From: Rhabditophanes sp. KR3021
Lineage: Eukaryota; Nematoda; Chromadorea; Rhabditida; Alloionematidae
Length of the DNA stretch: 64,000 nucleotides
NCBI GenBank assembly: GCA_963281155.1
Contig: CAUJLY010000004.1
Span: forward strand, 3,782,001-3,846,000
Direction of reading: 5' to 3'
The notes under the pieces are model-generated. The model was not told the DNA's origin. It searched no databases and worked only from the letters and a program-made list of their open reading frames with translations. Below are positions 1 through 12,105 of this stretch, piece by piece. The position numbers and the translations under genes are program-made. Positions within the stretch are counted from its first letter, which is position 1. The number at the start of each line of letters is the position of its first letter.

Positions 1-2
1 GC

Positions 3-707
3 GATGTTACCAGCGTCAGCTCTGTAACTTCTTATCGCTCGTCCATGTCGTTCATGGGTGGATATGGAGATGATAATATCTCCCAAAAGACAACTATCAC
101 ATCGTTTAATTACGTGCCTGTAAGTGATGAAAATCCTGTCGTTGTGACAAGAGTAACGAATTTTGGATTTGATGATGAGTTCGAACGTTCCTTTGGTACA
201 AGGCATAACTCAATTTCTAGCTCGACCAGCCTTGATTTTACATCAACTGTTTTCTTTGATTGCCGAAACTCATTGACAAGTCGTCAAGGCGGTTTTATTA
301 CACCTCCCAAATCAAGTACTGCCTCGTCTGCAGTCGATAGTGAATCTGACGGGGAATCAAGAGGGGAAGACGAGGAAAACAATAATTTAGTTGGCAGTCT
401 TTGCTTTGATAGAAACAATATGTCCCCGCAGGAATGTTTGTCACTCACTCCGAAAATGGATGAATCTCTCGACCTTAACATTAATTGCCAAGTTAGTGTG
501 AAGTCGTTAATTGCAAAATTTAACGGATCAAAGATTACGAAAAATCAGCCTGCTTCTAAGAACGAAAATCAGAAAGCCGCATTTGTAGAAAGGACATCAA
601 GCTATCCTCTTCAATTGACCTGCATCCCCGAAGAAGACATGGAGGAAATTTTTGATGACAATGATGGTCCTATTTGTCGCAATTCCCTTCTTGAAATTGC
701 TACCTAA
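3..707 (+). CDS. C-terminal part of an unidentified protein (5' truncated by window edge)
   Basis: An open frame runs in from the left edge and ends at TAA 705-707, so only the last part of the protein (about 234 residues) is visible. The first in-frame ATG is at 45, but the frame is already open upstream and codes a Ser-rich stretch, so that ATG need not be the start. The protein is rich in Ser, Asp and Glu, has an acidic patch (about residues 100-115 from the ATG), and shows no membrane segment or recognisable domain. Low-complexity acidic/Ser composition suggests an intrinsically disordered tail of a larger signalling or regulatory protein; this is inference. I do not recognise the family. 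Confidence 0.7.
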   Translation, partial: DVTSVSSVTSYRSSMSFMGGYGDDNISQKTTITSFNYVPVSDENPVVVTRVTNFGFDDEFERSFGTRHNSISSSTSLDFTSTVFFDCRNSLTSRQGGFITPPKSSTASSAVDSESDGESRGEDEENNNLVGSLCFDRNNMSPQECLSLTPKMDESLDLNINCQVSVKSLIAKFNGSKITKNQPASKNENQKAAFVERTSSYPLQLTCIPEEDMEEIFDDNDGPICRNSLLEIAT

Positions 708-1160
708 TAAGTTAAAAGAGTAGTTTACAAATTTTTAATTATAGCTGTTATGCTTTACCGTTCGTTAATGCTCAAATTAATATATATTTGAGCTGGCTTA
801 AGTTTTGGAGATAATATTATTAATTCATTAATAGCAATTTTATAATAACTTATCACATTTTTATTCGCGTACCAAACGTGAACTCCATTTTGTTTATAGC
901 CCGTTTTTGTTAATTTACAGTGCATAATAATATTTATATAGCCTTGTTCCATTTAATAAAAATATTAAAAAAATTAGTGTTATCTCATGATTAAAGAAAC
1001 AATCCAATATTAGAGTTCAAACTTTATATTCGAATCATAGTTTTGCCTCATGATTAAATAACCTACATTAGAGTTTAAACTTTATTTGATGACTTAAAAG
1101 ATAATATTATAGTATCATCTCATAAACATAATTTATATAGTATTTATAGAAGTGAATAAC
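708..1160. other. Intergenic, convergent 3' ends
   Basis: AT-rich spacer between the plus-strand gene ending at 707 and the minus-strand SEC12/PREB gene ending at 1161. It holds an imperfect direct repeat (984-1085). A 65-codon open frame on the minus strand (755-952) has no supporting feature. Otherwise nothing seen. Confidence 0.6.
984..1085. repeat. Imperfect direct repeat, two copies about 63 bp apart
   Basis: A segment of about 40 bp beginning ctcatgattaaa and ending gagtt(c/t)aaactttat occurs at 984-1028 and again, with small deletions, at 1047-1085. Confidence 0.7.
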
Positions 1161-3613
1161 TTAATTTAGATAGTTTTGAATTAACCAATTGATGATTAAT
1201 GATAGCAAAAGTGAAATAACAGTGAATTTTAACAAGAATTCCATTGTTGAAGCACTTTTTGGATAAGGCACATGATGAATTTGAATTGTTTTGTCGGCAG
1301 AAATTGACAAAACACTAGCTTTTGAATGGGAAGCTGGTCCTGGTAAAATACTTTCCGTATCCAATGTATTAGATGGCAAAAATTCAATTCCTGTCACGAA
1401 AATGCCATGTGTTTCTTTGGCATAATACAATTGTTCTAAACTGTTGGTATCATAAACAGCAACTAAGCCTCCCATGCTCCCGATGGACGTAAATCTCCCA
1501 CAATCGCTGACGCCAAGTGTAGATATTGCTTCATCTCTAATTTCTTTTTGTTCAATAACACGAGTTTTCGCTGTTTCCTTACTATATTCGAATAATACCA
1601 AAAATGAACTTGACTTTGATTTACGTCTTATTTGTTGATAAGCTACCACGAAGACTAAACTTCTCCCTGAACTGTCTAAATTAACAAATCGAATAGATCT
1701 CACTTTATGGCTTGTCTCCAGATCCGGTGGTGAAGATAAGACTGATAGTTTCGTTCCAAGATTAATGTCCCAAATAATTGTCTTCATATCAGCTCCAACA
1801 CTAATCAAAAATTTGCCTGAAATTAGCACATCATAAATAATGTTAAAACAAATTTTTAAGTAACGTTGTGCAATGAAGTCATTTCAAGAATTGTAGGATG
1901 ATTTCATTTGAATTTTAAATTAATAGTAAATTTGTCAATTTAAATGAATACTAGATTCGAAATACACCTTTTCGAGACTTCTTTTTTTTATCATTGTCTT
2001 GCAAGTGGCCTATACCTAACCAAATGAGATTTTAACTTTCTACATAAGAGCGTTGATTAATGTAAACTTATTTTGACACTTATAAACATAGTACAAAAAA
2101 AATATTTTTTACCACTTGATTTTATAAATATGCCACTAGACTCAGTTTTTCTAGGGCTAAAAACTGGTGCAATAGTTCTTTATAACATCAGTTTAAGGCT
2201 AATTCCCGAAGCAAATCTGACTGCTATGTTTCTAATAAAGAACAAATAAATACCAAAAATAAGGATAGAACGAAGAAATGTACAGCAGACGCACAGGCAG
2301 CTGATAATTTGTGGCCAAAAGACTGGAATGCCGATCATTTAACTGTTATGAGAAACAGGGAAATTAAAAATGGAAGTAAATGAAAAAGACCAAGTTTGGC
2401 TAACGATAGAAAGCTAGGCATGATGAACAATTAAAGAAGAAAAAGACTAAGTCAAATCACAAATAATATTTCCTATTTTATATTTCTTCTAACTAATAAA
2501 TTCATTTTAAATCCACTAATCGCTCTATCAACTTTTCCCTTTTAACCTTAAACGAACCTTCTTTGTCGATATCAATATCAGAAACTTCTCCAGTATGACT
2601 ACTTAAAACAAAAACTGGAGTTTTGTGATAAGTTGGATCACGATCATTCAGGAATTGGGAGATATTCCAAATTCTAACGACGCCATCAGCTCCTCCTGTA
2701 AATCAGAAATTATATTGATATAAATGATGTGTTTATAGGTTTCATAATTGTGCAAGCTACGCTCATTTTACTCCAACTGTTTTATTAAAATCTATCGAAG
2801 CAGCCAGAAAGATGCATTATATGTTGATAAAAGATAAATAGTTAAAGTCATAGGTTAAACCTTCAAGACTATGTAAATGCTATGCTTAAGCTTAATAAAA
2901 CATATTTCTAATGGATACTTACCAGTGGCCAATTTGATTCCTTTGGCGTCAATGTTTTTTGAGAAGCGAATGCATTTCTGGTAAGGCTGTTCGCTTTTAA
3001 AATCAGTTCCAAATTTAGCCACATGCCGACAATTAAACATTAATCTACTGGGCCCATCAATTTCTCCTTCGTGTTCAGCAGCTACATCAAATCCCATAGT
3101 TTCATAAAGATTTGTATATTCATCGTGACCTGCGGCAATCAGATATTTTCCATCTTTAGGCTTTCCAACACACAAAACATCCATGTTCATAGTTGAGTGC
3201 GGGTCTGTATCAATTTGGAATGTTTTCTTGGCTTGTAAAGTCAACTCAATGTCATCTTGACTTCTCCTTAATTTACAAAAATTGTTGTAAGTTATCAAAA
3301 ACATCTATAATTAAGATAAATTGGTGTTAATAAAAAAATAATTTATTGGTAATAAAAGAATGCAATGTTTATTTAAAATAAGTTAGCGTTAATAAAGAAA
3401 TTAGTGTTAGTAAATGTAATAAAATAATTAGTGATTAAAGGTTAATGATGTGTTAAAAGCTCTTACCTCGATATAGTTAGGAACTCCTGTTTTGGCAGCT
3501 CCACCACCTCCTCCGACAACAAAATGTCTTGATCCCATTACTTTCACGCAATAAAGTGGAAAGGGACTTGATCCAATTACCGGAGGTGCTTTTTTAGAAT
3601 GTGCGGAACCCAT
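1161..3613 (-). CDS. PREB (sec-12): SEC12/PREB, guanine nucleotide exchange factor for SAR1
   Basis: Four exons on the minus strand: 3613-3467, 3304-2923, 2695-2558, 1816-1161; phases agree at every junction (440 aa; human PREB is about 417). The family places this ER membrane protein at COPII exit sites, where its beta-propeller loads GTP on SAR1. Sequence support: N-terminal GGGGGAAKTG loop near residue 35, a propeller strand pattern through the middle (SVGADMKTIIWD, GVSDCGRFTS), the block THGIFVTGIEFLP followed by SISADKTIQIHHVP, and a C-terminal hydrophobic segment ending at the last residues, which is the ER anchor. Intron 3 (1817-2557) is 741 bp, far longer than the others, and contains a short coding-like plus-strand stretch. 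The gene is divergent from transaldolase, with 384 bp between start codons. Confidence 0.9.
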
Positions 3614-3997
3614 TTTTAGATAAAATAAACAAAAACAAATATCTATGATGTGGAATGAACGTACAGCCGCGGCTCTATTTACTTCTCTACTTTATGCAAA
3701 GGAATCTTTTTCATTTAAAAATTATGATGATTATGCTTTTAAGCAAATATGTGTATTCCTTTCATTCACAATATTTTTAAAAATAAAAATATTTTGCATT
3801 GGGTTGCTTCAGTGGTTGGGCACACATTTGTTACAGATTATATTCGTATTTAAGTAGTATTGCATCAACTAGATACCATCATTTTAGACAATTGTACACG
3901 CAAAAAGTAATTTGTCTCGATAATTTGTAATCAGCTCACGTTCTTATTAATATCATGATATTGATTTTGCTTTATTATAGTTTATTGTGACTTCAAA
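3614..3997. promoter_or_regulatory. Divergent intergenic region between SEC12/PREB and transaldolase
   Basis: 384 bp separate the two start codons, so both promoters must lie here or overlap it. The minus-strand start has little 5' space before AT-rich sequence; the plus side has a candidate splice acceptor at 3979-3980. No TATA box or other element stands out. Shared regulation is an inference from geometry only. Confidence 0.45.
3974..3980 (+). promoter_or_regulatory. Candidate trans-splice acceptor for transaldolase
   Basis: Sequence ttattatag ends 17 bp before the ATG at 3998, the usual spacing for a nematode spliced-leader acceptor. No upstream exon is visible. Confidence 0.4.
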
Positions 3998-5040
3998 ATG
4001 TCTGCCTTAGAACAAATCAAGAAAGTGACTGTTGTTGTTGCCGATACCGGTGATTTTAATGCCATCAATGAGTTCAAACCAACTGATGCTACCACTAATC
4101 CATCTCTTATTTTGGCTGCATCCAAAATGCCAGCATATGCCTCTTTGATTGACCAAGCGATCGAATATGCCAAGAAACATGGAGAAGGAAAAAGCCACGC
4201 TGAACTTACTGAATTGGCTTCTGACAAACTTTTCATTTTATTTGGAAAAGAAATTCTGAAAATCATTCCAGGTATATTACTATTTGCTAAAAAATATTAT
4301 GTACTAAATTTAGTGTTTTAATATTATTGTAAAATTATCCCTTTTCAGGTCGCGTATCAACTGAAGTAGATTCTCGTCTCTCCTTTAATAAGGAAGCTTC
4401 TATTGCTAAGGGTTTGGCTTTGATCAAGTTATACGAAGAAGAAGGTATCTCCAAAGATAGAATTCTTATTAAACTCGCATCTACCTGGGAAGGAATTCAA
4501 GCTGCAAAGGAATTAGAAGCCAAACATGGAATTCATTGTAACATGACTTTACTTTTTGGACAAGAACAAGCCATCGCATGTGCTCAAGCTAATGTAACTC
4601 TAGTTTCTCCATTCGTGGGCCGTATTTTTGATTGGTATGTCAAGAACAGTGACAAAAAAACTTTTGATAGAAACACAGATCCTGGCGTCGTTTCTGTCAA
4701 GACAATTTACAATTATTACAAGAAATTCGGATACAAAACTCAAGTTATGGCTGCTTCTTTCCGTAACACTGAAGAAATTAAAGGCCTTGTTGGTTGCGAC
4801 TTGTTAACCATCTCGCCAATTCTTTTATCTGAACTTGCCAAGGACAATGAAGTTCTTGACCCAATCTTAACTGTTGAAAAGGCCATGCAAATCGACCTTC
4901 AAGAAGTTAATGTAACTGAAGAAGTTTTCCGTTGGGCTTTGAACGAAGATGCTATGGCAACAGAAAAATTGGCCGAAGGAATTCGCAAGTTTGCTGTTGA
5001 CGCCCGTGTCTTGGAACAATTGATTGAAAAGAAAATTTAA
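3998..5040 (+). CDS. tald-1 (TALDO1): Transaldolase
   Basis: Two exons, 3998-4271 and 4349-5040, split inside a Gly codon; product 321 aa, close to the family norm (human 337). Transaldolase moves a three-carbon dihydroxyacetone unit between sedoheptulose-7-phosphate and glyceraldehyde-3-phosphate in the non-oxidative pentose phosphate pathway, in the cytosol. Visible motifs: [13 protein letters not shown] near residue 30, the PGRVSTEVD signature at the exon junction, and the Schiff-base lysine context [12 protein letters not shown]. The end ELLTISP-like block ([14 protein letters not shown]) is also typical. A polyadenylation-like aataaa lies about 100 bp downstream. No anomaly seen. Confidence 0.97.
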
Positions 5041-7511
5041 CAAAATACATATTTACTCACCATTAAACACATAGAATGTGAAAAGTTAAAGATTGATTTA
5101 AAGTTTTCTATTATTTTGTATAACCGTCAATTTACAATCAATTAATAAAAGTTTCACTTACTATAATAGTAAAAAAGTAATTGTATTCAATTAAAGTACC
5201 ATAAATTTATATGATTACTTGGCGACTGCCTTCACATTTGCTATAATTATATATTCAATGTATCCAATGTATCACTTAACTAAGGAGGACACTGTTGACC
5301 TCAATTTGACTGGACTATAATGTCAAAAAACAGTATGTACATGTGGTGTACAATCAACTGTTTTGCTTCAGCTTAATATTTAATTCGGATAAAGATGACG
5401 ATTTTGATGGTAAAATGTTTTGCCTATCGTATTAAGTCTCACCAATCTTTTAAACTTATATAGCTTCATTTCCAATTATATTCGGATATAGCAAGTTATC
5501 AAACAACAATAATTGACGTGACATTTATGTAATTCCATTTCATTCGCCATTCAAATATCTTTGTTAATTATGCTAATTTAATTTGGTGTAACGCTAAAGA
5601 ATATTATTATTTATATTTAACAAAATTGTTACGAATCATTCTTACTAAACAATTGTTTATTTTACCGGAAACACATAACGTATTCTCATGAATGTACATA
5701 ATAATATAATGCATACCTACATATTAATATAATCAAAAAATGCTGTAACGGAACATTTTTTATTTAATAAAATGTATATGTGTGTTGTCAAATAAATACA
5801 ATTCGAAAAAATATCTTTTCTATTAATAAGTACACTCTGTTTGCATTTAAGGATATAACTTTTTATTAAGGACACACATTTAGAAAGGATATCTGAATAT
5901 ATGTGGCAAATTGAATTTTAAAAATTATTTGTTTTCATATTTGTACTCAATTAAACATTTTCAGATATGCCTATCCATTCCTAAATGTGTTTGTTGATAG
6001 CATTAAGATACAATTTCCAAATAATATTTTCATTATTATTGCCTTCAACTTTAATATCACTTTCCTTTAATTATTCATGATAAGAATCACACTTAAAGTA
6101 AGTTCTTAAATAAGTTCTTTTGAAAATTGCGTCCAATTGTTTTATTTTGTTTTTAGAAGTATAGCGAATAAAGAACTAGTATAAATATGCACGACCAATG
6201 TTTCCAGAGTGCTTCTTTTATCACAAATTACAGATACACCACAAATGCTTTATATTATTAAATAAACACTTCGTAGATACCATTATATCAATTTTGGTGG
6301 TATTTGCATTATTTTTTAATATACATACTCCTTCCAACATATCAAATATATTCATTATAGTTATCATAATAATATTATAAAGTTGAATAAAATAAAAGTA
6401 TACATAACCGTGCTACCCTAATAGTAAGATTCTTCAACTTCCATTATACCGATATTTATTAACGTGTCTTTAGTTTATATTTTGATTGTCTGCGGCTTGT
6501 TGGTGGTAGTGATGATAATTATATGATATGTTTGTCGGTTATATGTAATTTTTAGGTTAGATATATTGCATTCAAATACTTTTATATGTCTGTTAAATTA
6601 TTACTTACAAGTATATTTATGAGTCATCCATTCAAACGTCTTTTCCGTATCTCAATTTATTTTTGTACTTTTCATAAATCTTAAAAACCTTTTTGGCAAA
6701 AAAGGATATATGCACTAAATGACTTTTTAATGATAATGTGACGTTTTTGTTAGAATATGGAGGTGCTTCTCTAAGGCGTCGATGACTACCCTAACACATG
6801 TGAATGCTCATAACGTATCATTAAATTTTCAACAAGTCAAAATAACAAAATCACTATTATCATAAGCATTTAACAAAAATGCATGCATATTTCCTTCATA
6901 TAATACATATATCCATCTATAATATGTACATTGTCCAAACATTTTCACATAGACTTTTTGTGAATATGCGTGCATTTGTTGATATTTGTGACAATATCTA
7001 TATTCCCTACATTACACTAATTGGTTTTTGGAACGCTTGATTAAAAATATAGCACTCCTAAATAACCTTTTCATAATTAACAATGTATTTTATAAAAATG
7101 GTAAACAATATTTGTTGAATTGACTGGTGATAGTAATTTAATTTCTTTATGTCTAGAGCAAATCCCTTTTGCCGTTTAAATGATCATGTAAACAATAATC
7201 AAGTGTTTATGTGATTATATGTTTCTTACGTCGGATATCTAACTTATTCTAAGCATTATAATTGTTAATGTCACATAGATATTTCGAGAGCCCAATAATT
7301 TATTTTCGCTACTTATCTTTAGCTTGTCGGGTGTTTTTTGTCATTTGTCAAAGCTTCCTTTATTTATTTTTATTTCTTCTTACTTTTTTAATTCATCACT
7401 GGTAAAATTAAGGAATTTAGAAAACATACATAAGGAACTATTTATTTATTATTTTATATTGTTTTCCCATAATATAATCCACTCAATTCCGTCCTAATTA
7501 ATTAGTACGGT

Positions 7512-7587
7512 AATCAAATATCATCTCGAATGTATTTAATCAAATATCTTCGCAAATGTATTTAATCAAATTTCTCCTCGAGTATAT
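7512..7587. repeat. Tandem repeat, 26-bp unit, three copies
   Basis: Copies begin aatcaaatat: 7512-7537, 7538-7563 and a diverged 7564-7587. Confidence 0.85.
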
Positions 7588-8125
7588 ATTGTTTTGAATG
7601 ATTCGAGTCAAGGTATGACGGAGCTACATCAAAACATGTATTTTTACAATAATTAAGATACCCTACCTTGTGTATTTAATCTTATTTTTGTTTTTAACTC
7701 TTTTTAGCTATTTTTTAAAAGCGTTATTTTATATTAGTTATCAATACTTAAGAAAGACTATTTTTTGTCAACAATTTATAAATATTTATAAACATATTTA
7801 TATTCATACTTATTCAATTCTACACTCATTTTAATTCTTATATTAATAGTTGGATGTATTCTTTGTAGAATATTTTAAAAGTTAACAATGAGTTCATCCA
7901 TTTCTCATTATAACACTCTTAACATCATAGAGCTGCTTCTTTTTTATAGACATAAACTTATTTTTTTGTGATTTTGAATCTATTTTTACCTTTATTTATT
8001 TAAAAAGGTTCATGTTACCGCGTTGTCATTCGTACTTTTCTGTTTGAATCGAGTCTTTACGTCTCAAGAACACGCTTTATACTTAGAAATTCTAAATTTT
8101 GTAAACTTTTAACATTGTATGCATA

Positions 8126-8131
8126 ATTTAG
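8126..8131 (+). promoter_or_regulatory. Candidate trans-splice acceptor one base before ATG
   Basis: atttag ends at 8131 and the ATG is 8133; the same aATG arrangement is seen before the transporter gene at 29488. Confidence 0.4.
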
Positions 8132-8132
8132 A

Positions 8133-8643
8133 ATGCAAAACCAATATTACCCAGCAACTTATGATGACGAAATCATTACATATGAGGATGCAGTCGAACA
8201 AGGCGCTGAGGACGAAGCAATTCTTGATTCTGATTTTCAGCATATGCACCATTTAGATCAACCATTCATTGATAGACAAATAATATGTACTACAATTCTT
8301 AATATTACGGCATTACTTGCCTGTTTATATTGCTTGCTAAGTGATCAGGAAATTGAAGGATTTATCACGATCATTGTTATATTGTGTACATTCATTATTT
8401 TTGCCGTTAATATTTACCTTTGGTATAGATGCTGGTCAAAAGGTAAGACAAGAGCCCGTTTAAGTTGGTTAAGTTTATGACATGTTTTTAGTGCATGAAG
8501 CTCGGCAAGAGTATCTGGGGAAATTGGAGTTTAGTAAATTTGTAAAAGACATATCTACTCAAGAGTTAATTTCCGATTCACCAAGCAGAAAGGGATTCTT
8601 TTCTTTACCATCACGCTCAAGCAATAAAGCTGTCTTTGTTTAG
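8133..8643 (+). CDS. Small two-transmembrane protein, unidentified (TMEM243-like?)
   Basis: Two exons, 8133-8442 and 8492-8643, with a 49-bp intron (donor AAAAG|GTAAGA, acceptor TTTTTAG); 153 aa. Residues 1-45 are acidic and Tyr-rich, then two hydrophobic segments (about residues 50-70 and 77-97) separated by a short acidic loop, then a basic cytosolic-looking tail ending SSNKAVFV. The layout around FIDRQIICTTILNI and the first segment loosely resembles TMEM243, but that family has four segments and the match is weak, so function is left open. The splice sites and phase make the gene itself credible. A 3 kb gene-poor region lies upstream. Confidence 0.7.
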
Positions 8644-10182
<1,539 letters not shown>

Positions 10183-10753
10183 TGTATCTGAACCAGTAAA
10201 TCACAAGATTGATAAGACGTAAAGGCTAAAATGGATTTAATAAAGTTACTATCGATGCAACCACTTTATTGAATTTTGGTGTGATGTACACCAAACTTAA
10301 CATATCGTCACAGGACAATCATCAAAAACGTTATGAGAATGAAAATGGGACAAAGAGTCTTAAACTAAAAAACGAAAGCATATGCTAGTAGTTTCTAGAA
10401 TAATAAATTTAAGACATGTAAAATAATATAATATACGCCTATGGCCACAAGCTATCTATAAGTAAAGAGGATACCACCAGGCACTTTACAAAATTTGTAT
10501 TGTTGTGAGCTGTAAGTCATACGCTTTAAAAGGGTAACTAATAAAATGCGTTTCAAATAATAACATTATATTATATTAAATGATATTGGATGTCATTTTC
10601 TAAAGAAACATCAAAAATGTAAGATGACTCAATCTGTTCATCTAAAAAAAGGCTGACTGTAAGTGATAATCAGGGAATGTAATAAATATTCTAGATGTCG
10701 AGTTTATTTCAAAATAATACAGGCATGAAAGATAGCTAAGAAACTTTAAATAG
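10183..10753. other. Intergenic between DHDDS stop and 14-3-3 start (same strand)
   Basis: 571 bp, AT-rich; should contain the DHDDS 3' UTR and the 14-3-3 promoter or trans-splice region on the minus strand. No specific element recognised. Confidence 0.5.
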
Positions 10754-11832
10754 TCAACACAGATTGGCAGGGTGTTGTTGCGCCATCTTTATCAAATGTT
10801 GTGTTTGATATATTTCGACCCAATCCAAAAATTTTCTTTGCTCTTGCACACTGTCATGTTTATTAAACTCACTGCTTTTTTCTCTACTAGCTTGTAAGTC
10901 ATGGGAAATCTGCTTGACTTTATCGTAGTCACCTTGGAAGCTACGAACAGCCTTAATAAGATGCCACGCACCAAAGTCCGGCCATAGTACATCGTCAAAA
11001 TACAAATGTGTATTAGAGCATTGATATAATAAAAAGTCACTAAAACGTTGTTCTCCGCTTGTTCGAATAAATAAATCTATCGGACTCCCATATCTCGTAT
11101 CAAGGCACTTTTCAAGTAGATCTTCTGTCACATTTTCTTGCTTAAGAACGCCAGCGGTGACACCAGCTTCCATTTTCTTCATAGCCCTTTCAATTTCATT
11201 TTGAGAACTGTATGCTAAGCAAATGTTAATAAAAGCATGCGAATAATTTTTGGTTGTCAATTCAATCTTGGCTGTGAGTGACTGTAAATTTGGAGACAAT
11301 AATTGCATATCACCAAAGAAACGAAAGCAAACTTTTCTTTTTTCCAATTCGTTTTTCTCATCAAGTAACTCTTGAAATTGTTTTTCAGCTAGCTCTAATA
11401 ACCCATCCACTTCTTCTTTACTTCTTTTGAAGTTTTCAATACTAAAAGCGTATACTGTTACTTCTTTGATATCAAATTCCCTACACCAGTCTATGATCTA
11501 GAAAAATAAAATGATTGTCATGTCAAAAAATTAATAACTTGATAAAAAATGATATTAGTAACTTGTAAAAAACATACTTTCGCTAGCTGTTGGAATCCCA
11601 TCTTATGTCCTTCAACTGCTGAGCCCAAATTTTTGCTTTTTGCAAATCTCCTATTTCCATCCATTACAAAAGCGACATGATTTGGAATAGGACCAATTTT
11701 CTAAAAATGTGTTTGTCTAAGAATAACATATCTAATAAATCATCAAATTACCTGCATGATATATCTCATTGAAACCAGCCACCATGGGCAATTATCCTCA
11801 GGAAACCATGAATGTTTCCTAGTGCTCTCCAT
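10754..11832 (-). CDS. DHDDS: Dehydrodolichyl diphosphate synthase (cis-prenyltransferase catalytic subunit)
   Basis: Three exons: 11832-11752, 11700-11578, 11497-10754; 315 aa (human 333). The enzyme adds cis-isoprene units from IPP to FPP to make the dolichol precursor for glycosylation, at the ER membrane with NgBR/NUS1. Visible motifs: [14 protein letters not shown] with the catalytic Asp (about residue 40), the block [12 protein letters not shown], the substrate-site [15 protein letters not shown] and LWPDF near residue 240. The N-terminal 27 residues are Trp-rich and amphipathic, as in animal DHDDS. It sits 273 bp downstream of the GPHR stop codon on the same strand, a distance compatible with an operon, which is inferred only. 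Confidence 0.96.
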
Positions 11833-12105
11833 AATAGCTTTTAAAATAACAAAAGATTCTATTTAATTTAATGTAATTTTCAAATAAAAAATAGTTGTAT
11901 AGAAACGATCTTCCAAGGCTTAACACGGAGACAAAAATTCATAACTTGATCTATTATACTTTGAAACAGTCACAAGAGTATTGCAAATAACTTTCATAAT
12001 ATGTTATTAAATGGAATTGATACATTTGGTAAAAGAGTGTAACATTAAATAATATGTTTTTGGATGTAGAAACTTTATTAAATATAAATATATACCATTA
12101 AAAAA

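Larger units (their letters stand above)
5041..8132. other. Gene-poor AT-rich region, 3.1 kb
   Basis: No open frame with coding character, RNA gene or mobile element recognised on either strand. A short plus-strand frame at 6198-6380 is hydrophobic AT-rich sequence without support. A three-copy 26-bp tandem repeat lies at 7512-7587. The right end may hold the promoter of the gene starting at 8133. Confidence 0.5.

Noticed and set aside
755..952. 65-codon minus-strand open frame downstream of SEC12/PREB
   Set aside because: No domain, signal peptide, splice partner or similarity; within expectation for a spacer, though I cannot exclude a microprotein.
6198..6380. Hydrophobic 60-codon plus-strand frame
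   Set aside because: Composed of AT-rich codons typical of random AT-rich DNA; no upstream acceptor or conserved feature.
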